This document shows, piece by piece, positions 7,791 through 16,297 of a stretch of DNA of 64,000 nt. Source of the stretch: Candidatus Omnitrophota bacterium (GTDB lineage Bacteria; Omnitrophota; Gorgyraeia; Pluralincolimonadales; Pluralincolimonadaceae); the NCBI GenBank assembly GCA_041653595.1, contig JBAZFB010000007.1, forward strand, positions 1 to 64,000, given 5' to 3'. A program made the position numbers and the translations under genes. Position 1 is the stretch's first letter. Each line of letters begins with the position of its first letter. The notes below the pieces were generated by a model that saw nothing but the letters and a program-made list of their open reading frames with translations, searched no databases and was not told the DNA's origin.

Positions 7791-8852
7791 TTATGGTATC
7801 GGGTAAGACCCGAGTATCTTTAAGTTCGTGCAGACGCGCTCAAGTTCTTTAAGCGCCTTCTTTATGGCCGCGTCTTCATGGTGGCCTGTCATATCGACGA
7901 AGAAGCGGTACTCCCACGCCCTCTTCTTCGACGGGCGCGACTCTATCTTCGTCAGGTTTATCCTGCTCTTCTTGAATGGCACCAGCATATCGTGAAGCGC
8001 GCCGACCCTGTCCTTTACCGCGAACATTATCGACGTCTTGTCCTTGCCGGTCTGCTTGTTCTCGACTTTTCCTATTACCAGGAACCTCGTCATATTATGC
8101 GGGCTGTCCTCTATCGAACGCGCGAGGATATTGAGCCCGTAGCAATCTGCCGCGAGGCTAGATCCTATTGCTGCGGCGCCCCTCTCCTTGACCGCCATCT
8201 CCGCCGCCTTTGTAGTCGATGAGACCTCTATCAACTCAACGCGCGGCAGGTTCGCTTCAAGCCACATCCTGCATTGCCCGATGACACTCGGATTGGAATA
8301 TATCTTCCTTATCTGGTCCATCCGGCACTTCGCCAAAAGATTATGCGATATCTCTATCGAGATCTCCGAACATATCTTCAAGTCGGATTCCATGAACATG
8401 TCGAGGGTGTAGTTTATCGCGCCCTCGATAGAGTTCTCTATCGGGACGACGCCGTAATCCGCCCTGCCGTGCTCGACCTCGGCGAATACATCCGTGATCG
8501 TATTTACCGGAAGGTACCGGACCGACGAACCGAATTTCTTGAGCGCCGCGATATTGGAGAAACTCGCCGGCGGCCCCATATAAGCTATCTTCAGCGGCTT
8601 CTCGAGCGCGAGCGAGCCTGACATTATCTCCCTGTATATCGCCTGCAAAGACTCGTTCGAGAGCGGCCCTCCGTTATGCGAGGAGATCCTCTCGTATACG
8701 ATCCTCTCCCTGTCCGGCGAATATACGGCCTTACTTGCCTTCGCCTTCAGGCGGCCTATCTTCTGGCTTAGGCGCGCCCTCCGGTTGAGCAGGTTGACCA
8801 GTTTCGAGTCCAGCAGGTCTATCTGCTTGCGCAACTTCTCCAGTTCCATCAT
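7791..8852 (-). CDS. pheA: bifunctional chorismate mutase / prephenate dehydratase
   Basis: The 353-aa protein joins three domains: an AroQ chorismate mutase (about 1-85, LRKQIDLLDSKLVNLLNRR), a prephenate dehydratase (about 88-265, with PIENSIEGAIN and the catalytic TRF at 255-257) and a C-terminal ACT domain with ESRP at 304-307, the phenylalanine-binding motif. It converts chorismate to phenylpyruvate and should be feedback-inhibited by Phe. Its first 120 bases lie inside the 3' end of scpB in another frame. A double ribosome site GGAGGTACAGGAGG precedes two tandem ATGs. The second (8849) has the better spacing, so the true start may be one codon later. Confidence 0.95.
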   Translation of the reverse strand: MMELEKLRKQIDLLDSKLVNLLNRRARLSQKIGRLKAKASKAVYSPDRERIVYERISSHNGGPLSNESLQAIYREIMSGSLALEKPLKIAYMGPPASFSNIAALKKFGSSVRYLPVNTITDVFAEVEHGRADYGVVPIENSIEGAINYTLDMFMESDLKICSEISIEISHNLLAKCRMDQIRKIYSNPSVIGQCRMWLEANLPRVELIEVSSTTKAAEMAVKERGAAAIGSSLAADCYGLNILARSIEDSPHNMTRFLVIGKVENKQTGKDKTSIMFAVKDRVGALHDMLVPFKKSRINLTKIESRPSKKRAWEYRFFVDMTGHHEDAAIKKALKELERVCTNLKILGSYPIP

Positions 8853-9456
8853 TTACCTCCTGTACCTCCTGGCTTTCCGGTTCAGTGATGCCTTCTTTTG
8901 CCAGTCCCTGTTTCAATTCGTTTACATCGATGTCGGCTTCGGTGAATTCGCCGAGCTTCGGCAGCTCGTTCAACGAACTCAACCCGAACCTGTCCAAAAA
9001 CTCTTTTGTGGTCCCGTAAAGTATCGGCCTTCCCGGCGCGTCCTTCCTGCCGGTTATCCTTATCATCATCCTGTCCGCGAGCGTCTCGACCACGCCGTCT
9101 ACGTTGACGCCGCGGATGTCCTCTATCTCGGACTTGGTTATCGGCTGGCGGTAAGCTATTACCGCGAGGGTCTCAAGCGCGGGCTTGCTGAGCTTGTCCT
9201 TCGACTTGACCCTGTAAAACTTCTTCAAATAATCCACGAACTCGGGCGCCGTGACCATCTGGTAACCGCCGGCGACCTCGTAGACCTTGAAACTCCTGCC
9301 GAGCGTCTCGTATTCAGCCATAAGCTCGACGAGGGCGGCCTTTATATCCTTCGTCTCGACTTCCTCGATGACCTCTTTCATCTGCTCGACGGTTATCGGC
9401 TTCTCGGAAGCGAAGAGAAGCGCCTCTATTATCTTTTTCAGCTCACTCGATTCCAT
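8731..9456 (-). CDS. scpB: segregation and condensation protein B
   Basis: ScpB is the winged-helix (kite) partner of ScpA in the SMC-ScpAB condensin complex. Residues 1 to about 180 match the family: IIEALLFASEKPI at the start, then LETLAVIAYRQPITKSEIEDIRG and FLDRFGL. The protein is 241 aa, longer than the usual 180-200, because of a Pro/Glu/Gly-rich tail. The last 40 codons overlap the chorismate mutase part of pheA out of frame. It starts 14 nt before the scpA stop. The core assignment is firm. The tail is probably a late extension without a conserved role. Confidence 0.95.
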   Translation of the reverse strand: MESSELKKIIEALLFASEKPITVEQMKEVIEEVETKDIKAALVELMAEYETLGRSFKVYEVAGGYQMVTAPEFVDYLKKFYRVKSKDKLSKPALETLAVIAYRQPITKSEIEDIRGVNVDGVVETLADRMMIRITGRKDAPGRPILYGTTKEFLDRFGLSSLNELPKLGEFTEADIDVNELKQGLAKEGITEPESQEVQEVNDGTGEVAQADRPAGLETGQPAQPEGAPKPEDRPPEGEGK

Positions 9457-10246
9457 TCTTAGCAGCCTCCCCTTCGCTTAGCGAAGGACCTTGCCCTTCG
9501 CCGGCTATCGCCTTCAGTTTCGGGCTGATCTTGTCCGCGTTTCGGACGACCTCGATCTCGCCGAACATACTGCGCTGCCTTACCGAGACTTCCTTTACCC
9601 TTATGAGCTCCAAAAGCGCCAGGAAAGTCGCTATAAGCTCGAGCCTGTTCTTCGATCTCTTGAACAGGTCCCCGAAATTTATTACCGGCTGCTCGACGAG
9701 GAGGTGGAATATCTCGTGCACCTTCTCCTCGACCGTGTATTCGTCCTTCACGACCTCGAGGAACGCCTCCCTCGACACCGACTTCAGTATCGTCGAGAAG
9801 GCGTTTATAAGGTCGAATATCGACGCCTCGAAATACGGCCCCTCACTCTTGTCGATATACTGCGCCTCATCGACCGAACGCGGGAATACTAAAGACCTTC
9901 TCCGTTCCAATTCCGAAAGTTCTCCGGCCGCTTCCTTGAATTTCTTATATTCTATCAGCCTGCGCACGAGTTCCGCGCGCGGGTCCTCTTCTTCCTCTTC
10001 GAGCGGCGGCTGTTCATCCGGCGGCAATAAGAGGCGCGACTTTATATGCATCAATGTCGCGGCCATCACGATGAACTCGCCGGCGATATTAAGGTCCAGC
10101 AGTTTCATGTACTCGATGTACTGGAGGTACTGCTCGGTGATCTTCGCGATCGGAATGTCAAAGATGTCGGCTTCTTCTTTTTTTATCAGATAAAGCAGAA
10201 GGTCGAGCGGACCTTCAAAGACATCAAGTTTTACCTTATAGGTCAT
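9443..10246 (-). CDS. scpA: segregation and condensation protein A
   Basis: ScpA is the kleisin that bridges the SMC heads in chromosome condensation. The 267-aa protein starts VKLDVFEGPLDLLLYLIKKEEADIFDIPI in the way typical of the family, has the MKSRLLLP-like segment IKSRLLLPPDEQP and ends with the C-terminal winged helix (VTFLALLELIR-type, here ATFLALLELIRVKEV). The start overlaps the trpS stop by 4 nt and the end overlaps scpB by 14 nt, so the two partners are translated together. No smc gene is in the window. Confidence 0.95.
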   Translation of the reverse strand: MTYKVKLDVFEGPLDLLLYLIKKEEADIFDIPIAKITEQYLQYIEYMKLLDLNIAGEFIVMAATLMHIKSRLLLPPDEQPPLEEEEEDPRAELVRRLIEYKKFKEAAGELSELERRRSLVFPRSVDEAQYIDKSEGPYFEASIFDLINAFSTILKSVSREAFLEVVKDEYTVEEKVHEIFHLLVEQPVINFGDLFKRSKNRLELIATFLALLELIRVKEVSVRQRSMFGEIEVVRNADKISPKLKAIAGEGQGPSLSEGEAAKNGIE

Positions 10247-11223
10247 ATACCGACTGCCTTCTTTACCTCGTCCATTGTGACTCGGGCGAATTCACGGGCT
10301 TTCTTGTCGCCTTTCTCAAGGACGGCTTCGATCCCTTTCCTGTCTTTGATAAGTTTATTACGTTTTTCCTGTATAGGCCTCAGGAGCTCGACTATGCAGT
10401 CCGCGAGCTTGCCCTTGTCCTCTACACAGCCGATATTGCCGGCCTTGCACTCCTCGGACAGGTTCCCCATCTCTTTGGGGAAGAAAAATTTATAATACGA
10501 ATATACGTTGCATATGTCGGGATGGCCCGGGTCATCCTTCTTTATCCTCTGCGGGTCGGTTATCATCGACTTTATCTTCTTCTTTACCTCTTCCGGCGTA
10601 TCCGAGAGGTTGACCGCGTTGCCGTAGCTCTTAGACATCTTCCTGTTGTCCACCCCCAACAACCTCGGCGTGGTGGTCATTATCGCCTCCGGCTCCGGGA
10701 ATATCTCCTTCTTGTAAAAATGCTTGAACCTGCGAGCTATCTCTCTCGTGAGCTCGAGGTGAGGCAACTGGTCCTCGCCCACAGGGACCGCATTTGCTTT
10801 ATATATCAAAATGTCGGCCGCCTGTAAGACAGGGTATCCGAGGAACCCGTATGTCGCGAGGTCTCTCCCCTCGACTTCCCTCAGCTGCTCCTTGTATGTC
10901 GGGCAGCGCTCGAGCCACGATAACGGCGTTATCGCCGAGAGTATCATATTTAATTCGAGATGTTCCGGCACGTGCGATTGAACGAAGATCACCGACTTGT
11001 CGGGATCGAGGCCGCACGCGAGAAAATCCGCGACGTTATCTATCGCGTTCTCCTTCATGGCGGATGGATCAGCATACTCACTCATCAGCGCATGATAGTC
11101 CGCCACCATGTAGAAGCAGTCGTATTCCTCCTGCATCTCGACCCAGTTCTTAAGCGCGCCTGCCAGGTGCCCCAGGTGTAATTTCCCGGTCGGGCGCATC
11201 CCGCTTAAGATGCGTTTCTTCAT
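10243..11223 (-). CDS. trpS: tryptophanyl-tRNA synthetase
   Basis: This class I synthetase charges tRNA-Trp. The 326-aa sequence carries the HIGH motif as HLGH (16-19, in MRPTGKLHLGHLAGAL) and KMSKS at 195-199. GLDPDKSVIFVQSHVPEH and YPVLQAADILIYKA fit the TrpRS core. Length is normal for a bacterial TrpRS. It starts 2 nt after infB and overlaps scpA by 4 nt, so translation factors and chromosome-condensation genes are in one series here. No tryptophan attenuator is visible upstream. Confidence 0.96.
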   Translation of the reverse strand: MKKRILSGMRPTGKLHLGHLAGALKNWVEMQEEYDCFYMVADYHALMSEYADPSAMKENAIDNVADFLACGLDPDKSVIFVQSHVPEHLELNMILSAITPLSWLERCPTYKEQLREVEGRDLATYGFLGYPVLQAADILIYKANAVPVGEDQLPHLELTREIARRFKHFYKKEIFPEPEAIMTTTPRLLGVDNRKMSKSYGNAVNLSDTPEEVKKKIKSMITDPQRIKKDDPGHPDICNVYSYYKFFFPKEMGNLSEECKAGNIGCVEDKGKLADCIVELLRPIQEKRNKLIKDRKGIEAVLEKGDKKAREFARVTMDEVKKAVGI

Positions 11224-11225
11224 CC

Positions 11226-13325
11226 TTACAATTTCCTCGCTGTCTTTTTCAACTCATATATCTCTATCACGTCGCCGGCGTTTAGGTTGCTGAAGTTCTC
11301 GAGGGATATGCCGCACTCGAAGCCTTCTGCGACCTCTTTGACGTCATCCTTGAATCTCTTCAATGAGGCTATCTTCCCTTCGTATACCTTGTCCTTACCC
11401 CTCCAGAGGCGGCACAACGCGCCTCTTATCGCCTTGCCCTTGGCAAGGAAGCAGCCGGCTATCGTTCCGGCCTTGCTGACCTTGAAGACCTGCCTGACGT
11501 CGGCGCGGCCCATGAAGACCTCGGAGATCGTCGGCTCGAGCATACCTTCCATGGCGCTCTTTATGTCGTTGATCGCCTCGTAAATTATCCTGTATAACCT
11601 GACATCGACCTCCTCGAGCTTCGCCTTCGGCGCGGCCTCGGGCGTAAGGTCGACGTGGAATCCGATTATGATGGCGTTCGAAGCCGCGGCAAGCATGACA
11701 TCCGATTCGTTTATGCTGCCGACCGCGGAATGTATGACGTCGAGTTTTATGTCTTTCGTCTCGAGGTTCTTGATCGATTGTTCGAGAGCCTCGGCCGAAC
11801 CCTGCACGTCGGCCTTGAGGATGACTTTTAACTCCTTTGCCTTCCCTTCCTTGACCTGCTGGGAAAGTTCCTCGAGGGTTATCCTCTTTACAGGCTGCAA
11901 GTGCGTAGCTTTCGCGACGTCCAGGCGCCTGTTGACGATCTCCCTCGCGGCCTTCTCATCGGCCACTACGAAGAAGACATCGCCGGCCTCGGGTACGCCG
12001 GCAAGGCCCAATATCTCTACGGGTTTTGACGGCGGCGCTTCATTTATCCTGTGGCCGAGGTCGTTTATCATAGCCCTGACCTTGCCGTAATGCTGTCCCG
12101 CGACGACCGTATCGCCGGGGCGCAGCGTGCCTTTCTGGACGAGGACGGTAGCGATAGGCCCGCCGCCCTTCGATATCCTTCCCTCGATGACGACGCCCTT
12201 CGCCGCCCTGGTCGGGTCGGCCCTGAGCTCGAGCATCTCGGCTTCAAGCAGGAGCATCTCCAAAAGCTCGTCGATACCCTTGCCGGTCTTCGCCGAGACG
12301 CCGATGGCAATAGTCTTGCCGCCCCAGTCCTCGGTCATGAGGCCTATATCCATCAACTGTTTCTTGACCCTGTCCGGGTTCGCTTCCGCCTTATCTATCT
12401 TATTCATCGCGACGACTAACGGCACTCCGGCCGCTCGCGCGTGGTCTATGGCTTCTTTTGTCTGGGGCATGACACCGTCATCCGCCGCGACGACCAAAAT
12501 TACGATATCAGTCGCCTGCGCGCCGCGCGCCCTCATGGCTGTAAACGCTTCGTGTCCCGGAGTATCTAAAAATGTGATATGGCCCTTTCCGACAGCCACT
12601 TCATACGCGCCGATATGCTGGGTGATGCCGCCGGATTCCTGCTCTGTGACACGGCTCTTCCTTATCGCGTCGAGCAGAGACGTCTTGCCGTGGTCGACGT
12701 GGCCCATCAACGTGACTACCGGCGCGCGGAAGACCATTTTGGTCTTGTCCTCGACGTCGAGAGTCTTTGTAAGTTCTTCTTCCTTCGTCAGGGGTTTCTC
12801 GAATTCAAATCCGTAATCGGCGGCGATAAGGCTGGCGACATCGTAATCGACCGCCTGGTTTATCGTCGCCATGACTTTCTGCCTCATGAGTTTCATTATC
12901 AACTCATTGGGCTTGGCGTTCAATTTCACGGCGAGGTCTTTTATGGTTATGGGAAATTTACACTCTATCTTAACGGGTTCTTTTTTTACAGGAGGAGCCG
13001 GGGGAACTATCGGAGCTATAACTTCAGGCTTTAGGGCCGTTTTTTCTTCCGGCTTCGGGGCCGGCTTGGGCGCTTCGACTTTCGGCTCAATTTTTGGCGC
13101 AACCGGAACGGGCTTTATAACCGGTGCAGGCTTGGGAGCCTCAATCTTCGGTTGCACAGGCACGAGCTTTACAACCGGCTTCGGGGCCTCAACTTTGGCC
13201 TTAACAACTTTCTTTTCCTTGGCCGGAATCTCTGGCTTGACTTTCTTAACAACGGCCTTTGGTTTTGCGGCAGCCTTGACCGGTTTCTTTTTTACTTCTT
13301 TCTTCTCTTCTTTAGCCTTCTTCAT
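11226..13325 (-). CDS. infB: translation initiation factor IF-2
   Basis: IF-2 is the GTPase that brings initiator tRNA to the 30S subunit. The 699-aa product has a long N-terminal Lys/Pro/Ala-rich region (1 to about 120, with repeated EAPKPAP and VIKPVPVAPKI units), an IF2_N helical domain (about 122-172) and the G domain with GHVDHGKT at 208-215, DTPGHEAF and NKID, followed by domains II to IV. The low-complexity N-terminus is usual for IF-2. It lies 3 nt after nusA in the conserved rimP-nusA-infB order, but ylxR, rbfA and truB are not present. Confidence 0.97.
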   Translation of the reverse strand: MKKAKEEKKEVKKKPVKAAAKPKAVVKKVKPEIPAKEKKVVKAKVEAPKPVVKLVPVQPKIEAPKPAPVIKPVPVAPKIEPKVEAPKPAPKPEEKTALKPEVIAPIVPPAPPVKKEPVKIECKFPITIKDLAVKLNAKPNELIMKLMRQKVMATINQAVDYDVASLIAADYGFEFEKPLTKEEELTKTLDVEDKTKMVFRAPVVTLMGHVDHGKTSLLDAIRKSRVTEQESGGITQHIGAYEVAVGKGHITFLDTPGHEAFTAMRARGAQATDIVILVVAADDGVMPQTKEAIDHARAAGVPLVVAMNKIDKAEANPDRVKKQLMDIGLMTEDWGGKTIAIGVSAKTGKGIDELLEMLLLEAEMLELRADPTRAAKGVVIEGRISKGGGPIATVLVQKGTLRPGDTVVAGQHYGKVRAMINDLGHRINEAPPSKPVEILGLAGVPEAGDVFFVVADEKAAREIVNRRLDVAKATHLQPVKRITLEELSQQVKEGKAKELKVILKADVQGSAEALEQSIKNLETKDIKLDVIHSAVGSINESDVMLAAASNAIIIGFHVDLTPEAAPKAKLEEVDVRLYRIIYEAINDIKSAMEGMLEPTISEVFMGRADVRQVFKVSKAGTIAGCFLAKGKAIRGALCRLWRGKDKVYEGKIASLKRFKDDVKEVAEGFECGISLENFSNLNAGDVIEIYELKKTARKL

Positions 13326-13328
13326 ATT

Positions 13329-14528
13329 TTATTTTGCCAGCCCCTTCGCGCTTTTTAATATTTTTTCTGCTGTTTTCTCGCCTATGCCTTTTATCTTGGT
13401 AAGTTCCTCTACGGAGGACGCGGCTATCTTCTCTATTGAATCAAGGCCGGCTTCCTCAAGCAACCCTTTGGTCTTCGGCCCTACTCCCTCGAGCGATGAT
13501 ATATCCGGAACTCCCTCTTTCTCTTCTTTTCCCGCTGCTTTCGCTTCTTCCGGCTCCGCTGCCTTCTTCTCTGCCGCGGGCGCCCCTTCAAGGAGCGCAA
13601 CCTTCGGCTTGATATCTATCTCCCATCCGGTCAGCTTCGATGCCAGCCTGACGTTCTGGCCTTTCTTGCCGATGGCGAGGCTCAGCTGGTCGTCATCGAC
13701 CGTGACCTGCGCCCGTTTCGCCTCTTTATCGAGCTTTACCGTCGATATCTTCGCCGGATTAAGCGACGCCAATATATACTCTTTTGTATCGTCGCTCCAG
13801 CGGACGATATCTATCTTCTCGCCCTGCAGCTCCTTGACTATATTCTTGACGCGCGAACCTCTCATCCCGACGCACGCGCCGACGCAGTCTATCTTCTCGT
13901 CTTTCGAGAATACGGCGATCTTCGTCCTGTCGCCGGCTTCCCTTGAAATGGACTTTACCTCGACTATACCCTCGTATATCTCGGGTATCTCGAGCTCGAA
14001 GAGCTTCTTTATAAGGCCGGTATTGGCGCGCGATAAGACTATTTGCGGGCCCTTGCCGGTCTTCTTTACCTCGACGACATATGCCTTTATGCGGTCGCCC
14101 TGCCTGAAATTCTCTTTCGATGACTGCTCGCTCTTCGGGATGAAGCCCTCGGTCTTGCCGAGGTCCACGATTATATTTCCCTTCTCGAACCTGTATACCG
14201 TGCCGGTCACGACGCTGCCGACGCGGCTGGTGTAATCGGTGAATATGACGTCGCGCTCGGCCTCGCGGATCTTCTGGATGATGATCTGCTTGGCTGTCTG
14301 CGCGGCTATGCGGCCGAAGTCCCCGGACTTTACCTCTTTCCCGCCCGAGAATACCGTTACCTCGCCGGACTTCCTGTCCATCTTTACCTCGACCTCCTCA
14401 GTCTGGGAGCCGAGCGCCTTCTTTGCGGCGCTGACCAGGGCGCTCTCTACGGCCGCTATCAGTACCTCGCGGTCGATGCCCTTTTCCCTCTCTAAGTGGT
14501 CCAAAACCGATAATAGTTCTCCGTTCAT
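13329..14528 (-). CDS. nusA: transcription termination/antitermination factor NusA
   Basis: NusA binds RNA polymerase and nascent RNA and affects pausing, termination and rRNA antitermination. The 399-aa protein has the N-terminal polymerase-binding domain (1 to about 125), an S1 domain (GSVVTGTVYRFEKGNIIVDLGKTEGFIP), two KH domains (CVGACVGMRGSRVKNI and LSLAIGKKGQNVRLA) and, after an Ala/Glu-rich linker, a helix-hairpin-helix tail (SLEGVGPKTKGLLEEAGL and TKIKGIGEKTAEKIL). It lies between rimP and infB. Its own leader contains a terminator-like hairpin, so autoregulation is possible. Confidence 0.97.
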   Translation of the reverse strand: MNGELLSVLDHLEREKGIDREVLIAAVESALVSAAKKALGSQTEEVEVKMDRKSGEVTVFSGGKEVKSGDFGRIAAQTAKQIIIQKIREAERDVIFTDYTSRVGSVVTGTVYRFEKGNIIVDLGKTEGFIPKSEQSSKENFRQGDRIKAYVVEVKKTGKGPQIVLSRANTGLIKKLFELEIPEIYEGIVEVKSISREAGDRTKIAVFSKDEKIDCVGACVGMRGSRVKNIVKELQGEKIDIVRWSDDTKEYILASLNPAKISTVKLDKEAKRAQVTVDDDQLSLAIGKKGQNVRLASKLTGWEIDIKPKVALLEGAPAAEKKAAEPEEAKAAGKEEKEGVPDISSLEGVGPKTKGLLEEAGLDSIEKIAASSVEELTKIKGIGEKTAEKILKSAKGLAK

Positions 14529-14541
14529 ATCTTTTCCTTTT

Positions 14542-15006
14542 CTAAAATTCGAAGTGAAGCTTCGCTTTCGCTATCATGTTACGGGGGATCGTCACCTCAC
14601 CGCCCGTCGGAAATTCTAACTTTATGCTCTCCTCGCCTACCCACTTCAGTTTCCCGGTGAACTCCCTCTTGTTATCTACCGGGCCGTAAGTAACCACAAA
14701 TATATCCTTGCCTATCGTCCGCTCGAAATCGCTCGTCTTGACGAGCTTCCTGTCGAGGCCCGGCGACTGCACTTCGAGCAAATATGGACCGTCTATCGGG
14801 TCCGCTTCGTCTAGGATGCCCGCTATTTTACGGTTCAGGGCACCACAATCGCCGACCGTTATCCCGCCGGCCTTATCGACCGTAAAGCGCAGGACCATGC
14901 CCCCCGTCTCCCTGCGGTAAGTCAGGTCGACCAGTTCTATGCCCGCTCCAGACAGCAGCGGCGCGGTAAGTTCACTTACCTTTTCCAGTATAACTTTCTC
15001 TTCCAT
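14542..15006 (-). CDS. rimP: ribosome maturation factor RimP
   Basis: RimP assists 30S subunit maturation. The 154-aa protein fits the family length and has IELVDLTYRRE near 24, SPGLDRKL in the middle (preceded by GPYLLEVQ) and a C-terminal Sm-like domain (FTGKLKWVGEESIKLE...ITIPRN-type). It is the first gene after the promoter and hairpin at 15041-15131 and leads the rimP-nusA-infB unit. The next gene starts 13 nt downstream. Confidence 0.94.
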   Translation of the reverse strand: MEEKVILEKVSELTAPLLSGAGIELVDLTYRRETGGMVLRFTVDKAGGITVGDCGALNRKIAGILDEADPIDGPYLLEVQSPGLDRKLVKTSDFERTIGKDIFVVTYGPVDNKREFTGKLKWVGEESIKLEFPTGGEVTIPRNMIAKAKLHFEF

Positions 15007-15040
15007 GGCTATTTAGGGCTGTTTTCCGGAAAAAGACAAC

Positions 15041-15067
15041 AAAAAAAGCGGGTAGTTTTTTACCCAC
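15041..15067 (-). terminator. terminator-like hairpin in the rimP leader
   Basis: On the minus strand GTGGGTA (15067 to 15061), a 6-nt loop and TACCCGC (15054 to 15048) form a 7-bp stem with one G-U pair, followed immediately by seven T residues (15047 to 15041). It is a textbook intrinsic terminator shape. It lies downstream of the 15103-15131 promoter and 35 nt before the rimP ATG, so it would stop transcription of rimP-nusA-infB unless bypassed. Confidence 0.8.
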
Positions 15068-15086
15068 TTCTCCTTTTAAAAAGTGG
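15064..15086 (-). promoter_or_regulatory. possible antiterminator stem in the rimP leader
   Basis: On the minus strand CCACTT (15086 to 15081) can pair with AAGTGG (15069 to 15064) in a 6-bp stem that uses the same bases as the 5' arm of the terminator at 15041-15067. The two folds exclude each other. The loop holds an AAAAGGAG sequence like a ribosome-binding site. Whether a protein or ribosome controls the switch is not visible. Confidence 0.45.
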
Positions 15087-15102
15087 CGCTAAATGTAAAG
15101 TT

Positions 15103-15131
15103 AGTATACTACGACGAGGCTATGGTGTCAA
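15103..15131 (-). promoter_or_regulatory. promoter for the rimP-nusA-infB unit
   Basis: TTGACA (15131 to 15126), a 17-bp spacer and TATACT (15108 to 15103) on the minus strand form a near-perfect sigma70-type promoter. The predicted start is near 15096. The resulting leader of about 90 nt before rimP holds the two competing hairpins. Confidence 0.9.
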
Positions 15132-15168
15132 GGGGATTTTTGGGTGAAAAAAGCTATGCGGACGTTCC

Positions 15169-16191
15169 CTATTTAATCCCTTGCTGTTTATACTGCCGCG
15201 CCTTGTCCTTGTATATTTTGGCTTTTTCGGTTTCACCGTCTTTTGCGTACATCTCGCTCAAATAATAGTAACACTCATAACAGACGGAACCCATCTCCGC
15301 CGCAGTTTCAAACGACTCTTTCGCCAAAGAATACCTTTCCGTCAGGTAATACGATATGCCTATGTTATCCCAGGCATCCACGTCATAGGGATTAAGTTCA
15401 AGGGCCGCGGAATAGTCTTTTATCGCAGATTCGTTATCGCCTTTCAGGAAGTAGCCATATCCCCGGTTATTATAGGCGGCGTCATCATACGGGTTTTCCA
15501 TTAACAATTTGTCGTACTCGGATATCCCCCTGTCGATATCCCCTTTATTCAAATAGGCGCTCGCGCGTTCAAAACGCGCCTTGTAGTATTTTGGGGATAA
15601 GCTCAGCGCGCTGTTATAATTCGCGATGGCTTTTCCGTATTCCCCTTTAGCGTTGTATGCGTTTCCGCGGCGATAAAAAGCGCGGGCGTTATCGGGCTCG
15701 AGTTCGATTATCTTCGTAAAATCCGCTATCGCTTTGTCATGATCGCCGATATCCGCGTATACCATACCGCGGCCTTCATAGACCATAATAAAGTTGGGGC
15801 TGATCTCCAGAGCCTTAGTGTAATCGGCAAGGGCTTTCTCGGAATCGCCCTTATTGAGATATGCGGAACCGCGGTCCAAATAGAGGTTCGGGTATTTAGG
15901 ATTAAGCTCTATCGCGTAGTCGTAGTCCCAGATCGCGCGGTCGTAATCACCCAATTTAAGGAATGCGTTCCCCCTCTGTTTGAAGGCATCGGCAAACTGT
16001 GGGTTCATCTGGATGGCTTTGGTGAACTGCAGGATGGCGTGGTCGTAATTCTTCCTGTTATAATAAACCATGCCCTTGTTAAAATGCTCACGGGCGGTCA
16101 GATTCTCATCTATCTCGTATTCCGCATAGCAATTACAAGCTATCGAGGATATGGCTAAAGCGAATATAAGTATTATTTTCATGGATACCAT
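15169..16191 (-). CDS. exported TPR-repeat protein
   Basis: The protein is almost entirely tetratricopeptide repeats after a signal peptide (MKIILIFALAISSIACNCYA, likely cut before EYEID). About eight to nine 34-residue units are visible, with repeated YNRG/DRGSAYLNKGD, A(I/L)ADYTKALEI(S/N)P and NAKGEYGKAIANYN patterns. TPRs mediate protein contacts, here probably in the periplasm. I start at 16191, where GAGG lies four bases upstream. The ATG at 16182 is an alternative, and a longer reading from 16218 is less likely. It stands alone between proS and rimP, where many genomes have polC. Function unknown. Confidence 0.82.
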   Translation of the reverse strand: MVSMKIILIFALAISSIACNCYAEYEIDENLTAREHFNKGMVYYNRKNYDHAILQFTKAIQMNPQFADAFKQRGNAFLKLGDYDRAIWDYDYAIELNPKYPNLYLDRGSAYLNKGDSEKALADYTKALEISPNFIMVYEGRGMVYADIGDHDKAIADFTKIIELEPDNARAFYRRGNAYNAKGEYGKAIANYNSALSLSPKYYKARFERASAYLNKGDIDRGISEYDKLLMENPYDDAAYNNRGYGYFLKGDNESAIKDYSAALELNPYDVDAWDNIGISYYLTERYSLAKESFETAAEMGSVCYECYYYLSEMYAKDGETEKAKIYKDKARQYKQQGIK

Positions 16192-16239
16192 TCCGCCTCG
16201 AAACGTTTTTAATACCATGAGAAAAAAATACCTAATTCA

Positions 16240-16263
16240 AAAGTGTCAGGGACGTGTCACTTT
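16240..16263. repeat. short imperfect palindrome, possible repeat element
   Basis: AAAGTG...CACTTT arms (16240-16245 and 16258-16263) enclose a direct repeat of GTGTCA (16243-16248 and 16254-16259). The AAAGTGTCAGGGAC type of sequence resembles short dispersed repeats I recall next to Y1-type transposases in some genomes. Only this copy was noticed in the window, so repeat status is unproven. Confidence 0.35.
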
Positions 16264-16297
16264 GGAACACTCCACATTTTGCGCTTTATTCTCTTCA

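Noticed and set aside
12871..14235. Long plus-strand open frame of 454 codons over infB and nusA
   Set aside because: It is antisense to two well-supported genes, is very rich in Ser, Phe and Thr as expected from the reverse of Lys/Glu codons, and has no family motif.
15038..15067. Leader peptide from a GTG in the rimP leader
   Set aside because: GGAG lies only about two bases before the GTG and the frame is out of phase with rimP; it is more likely part of the hairpin structure.
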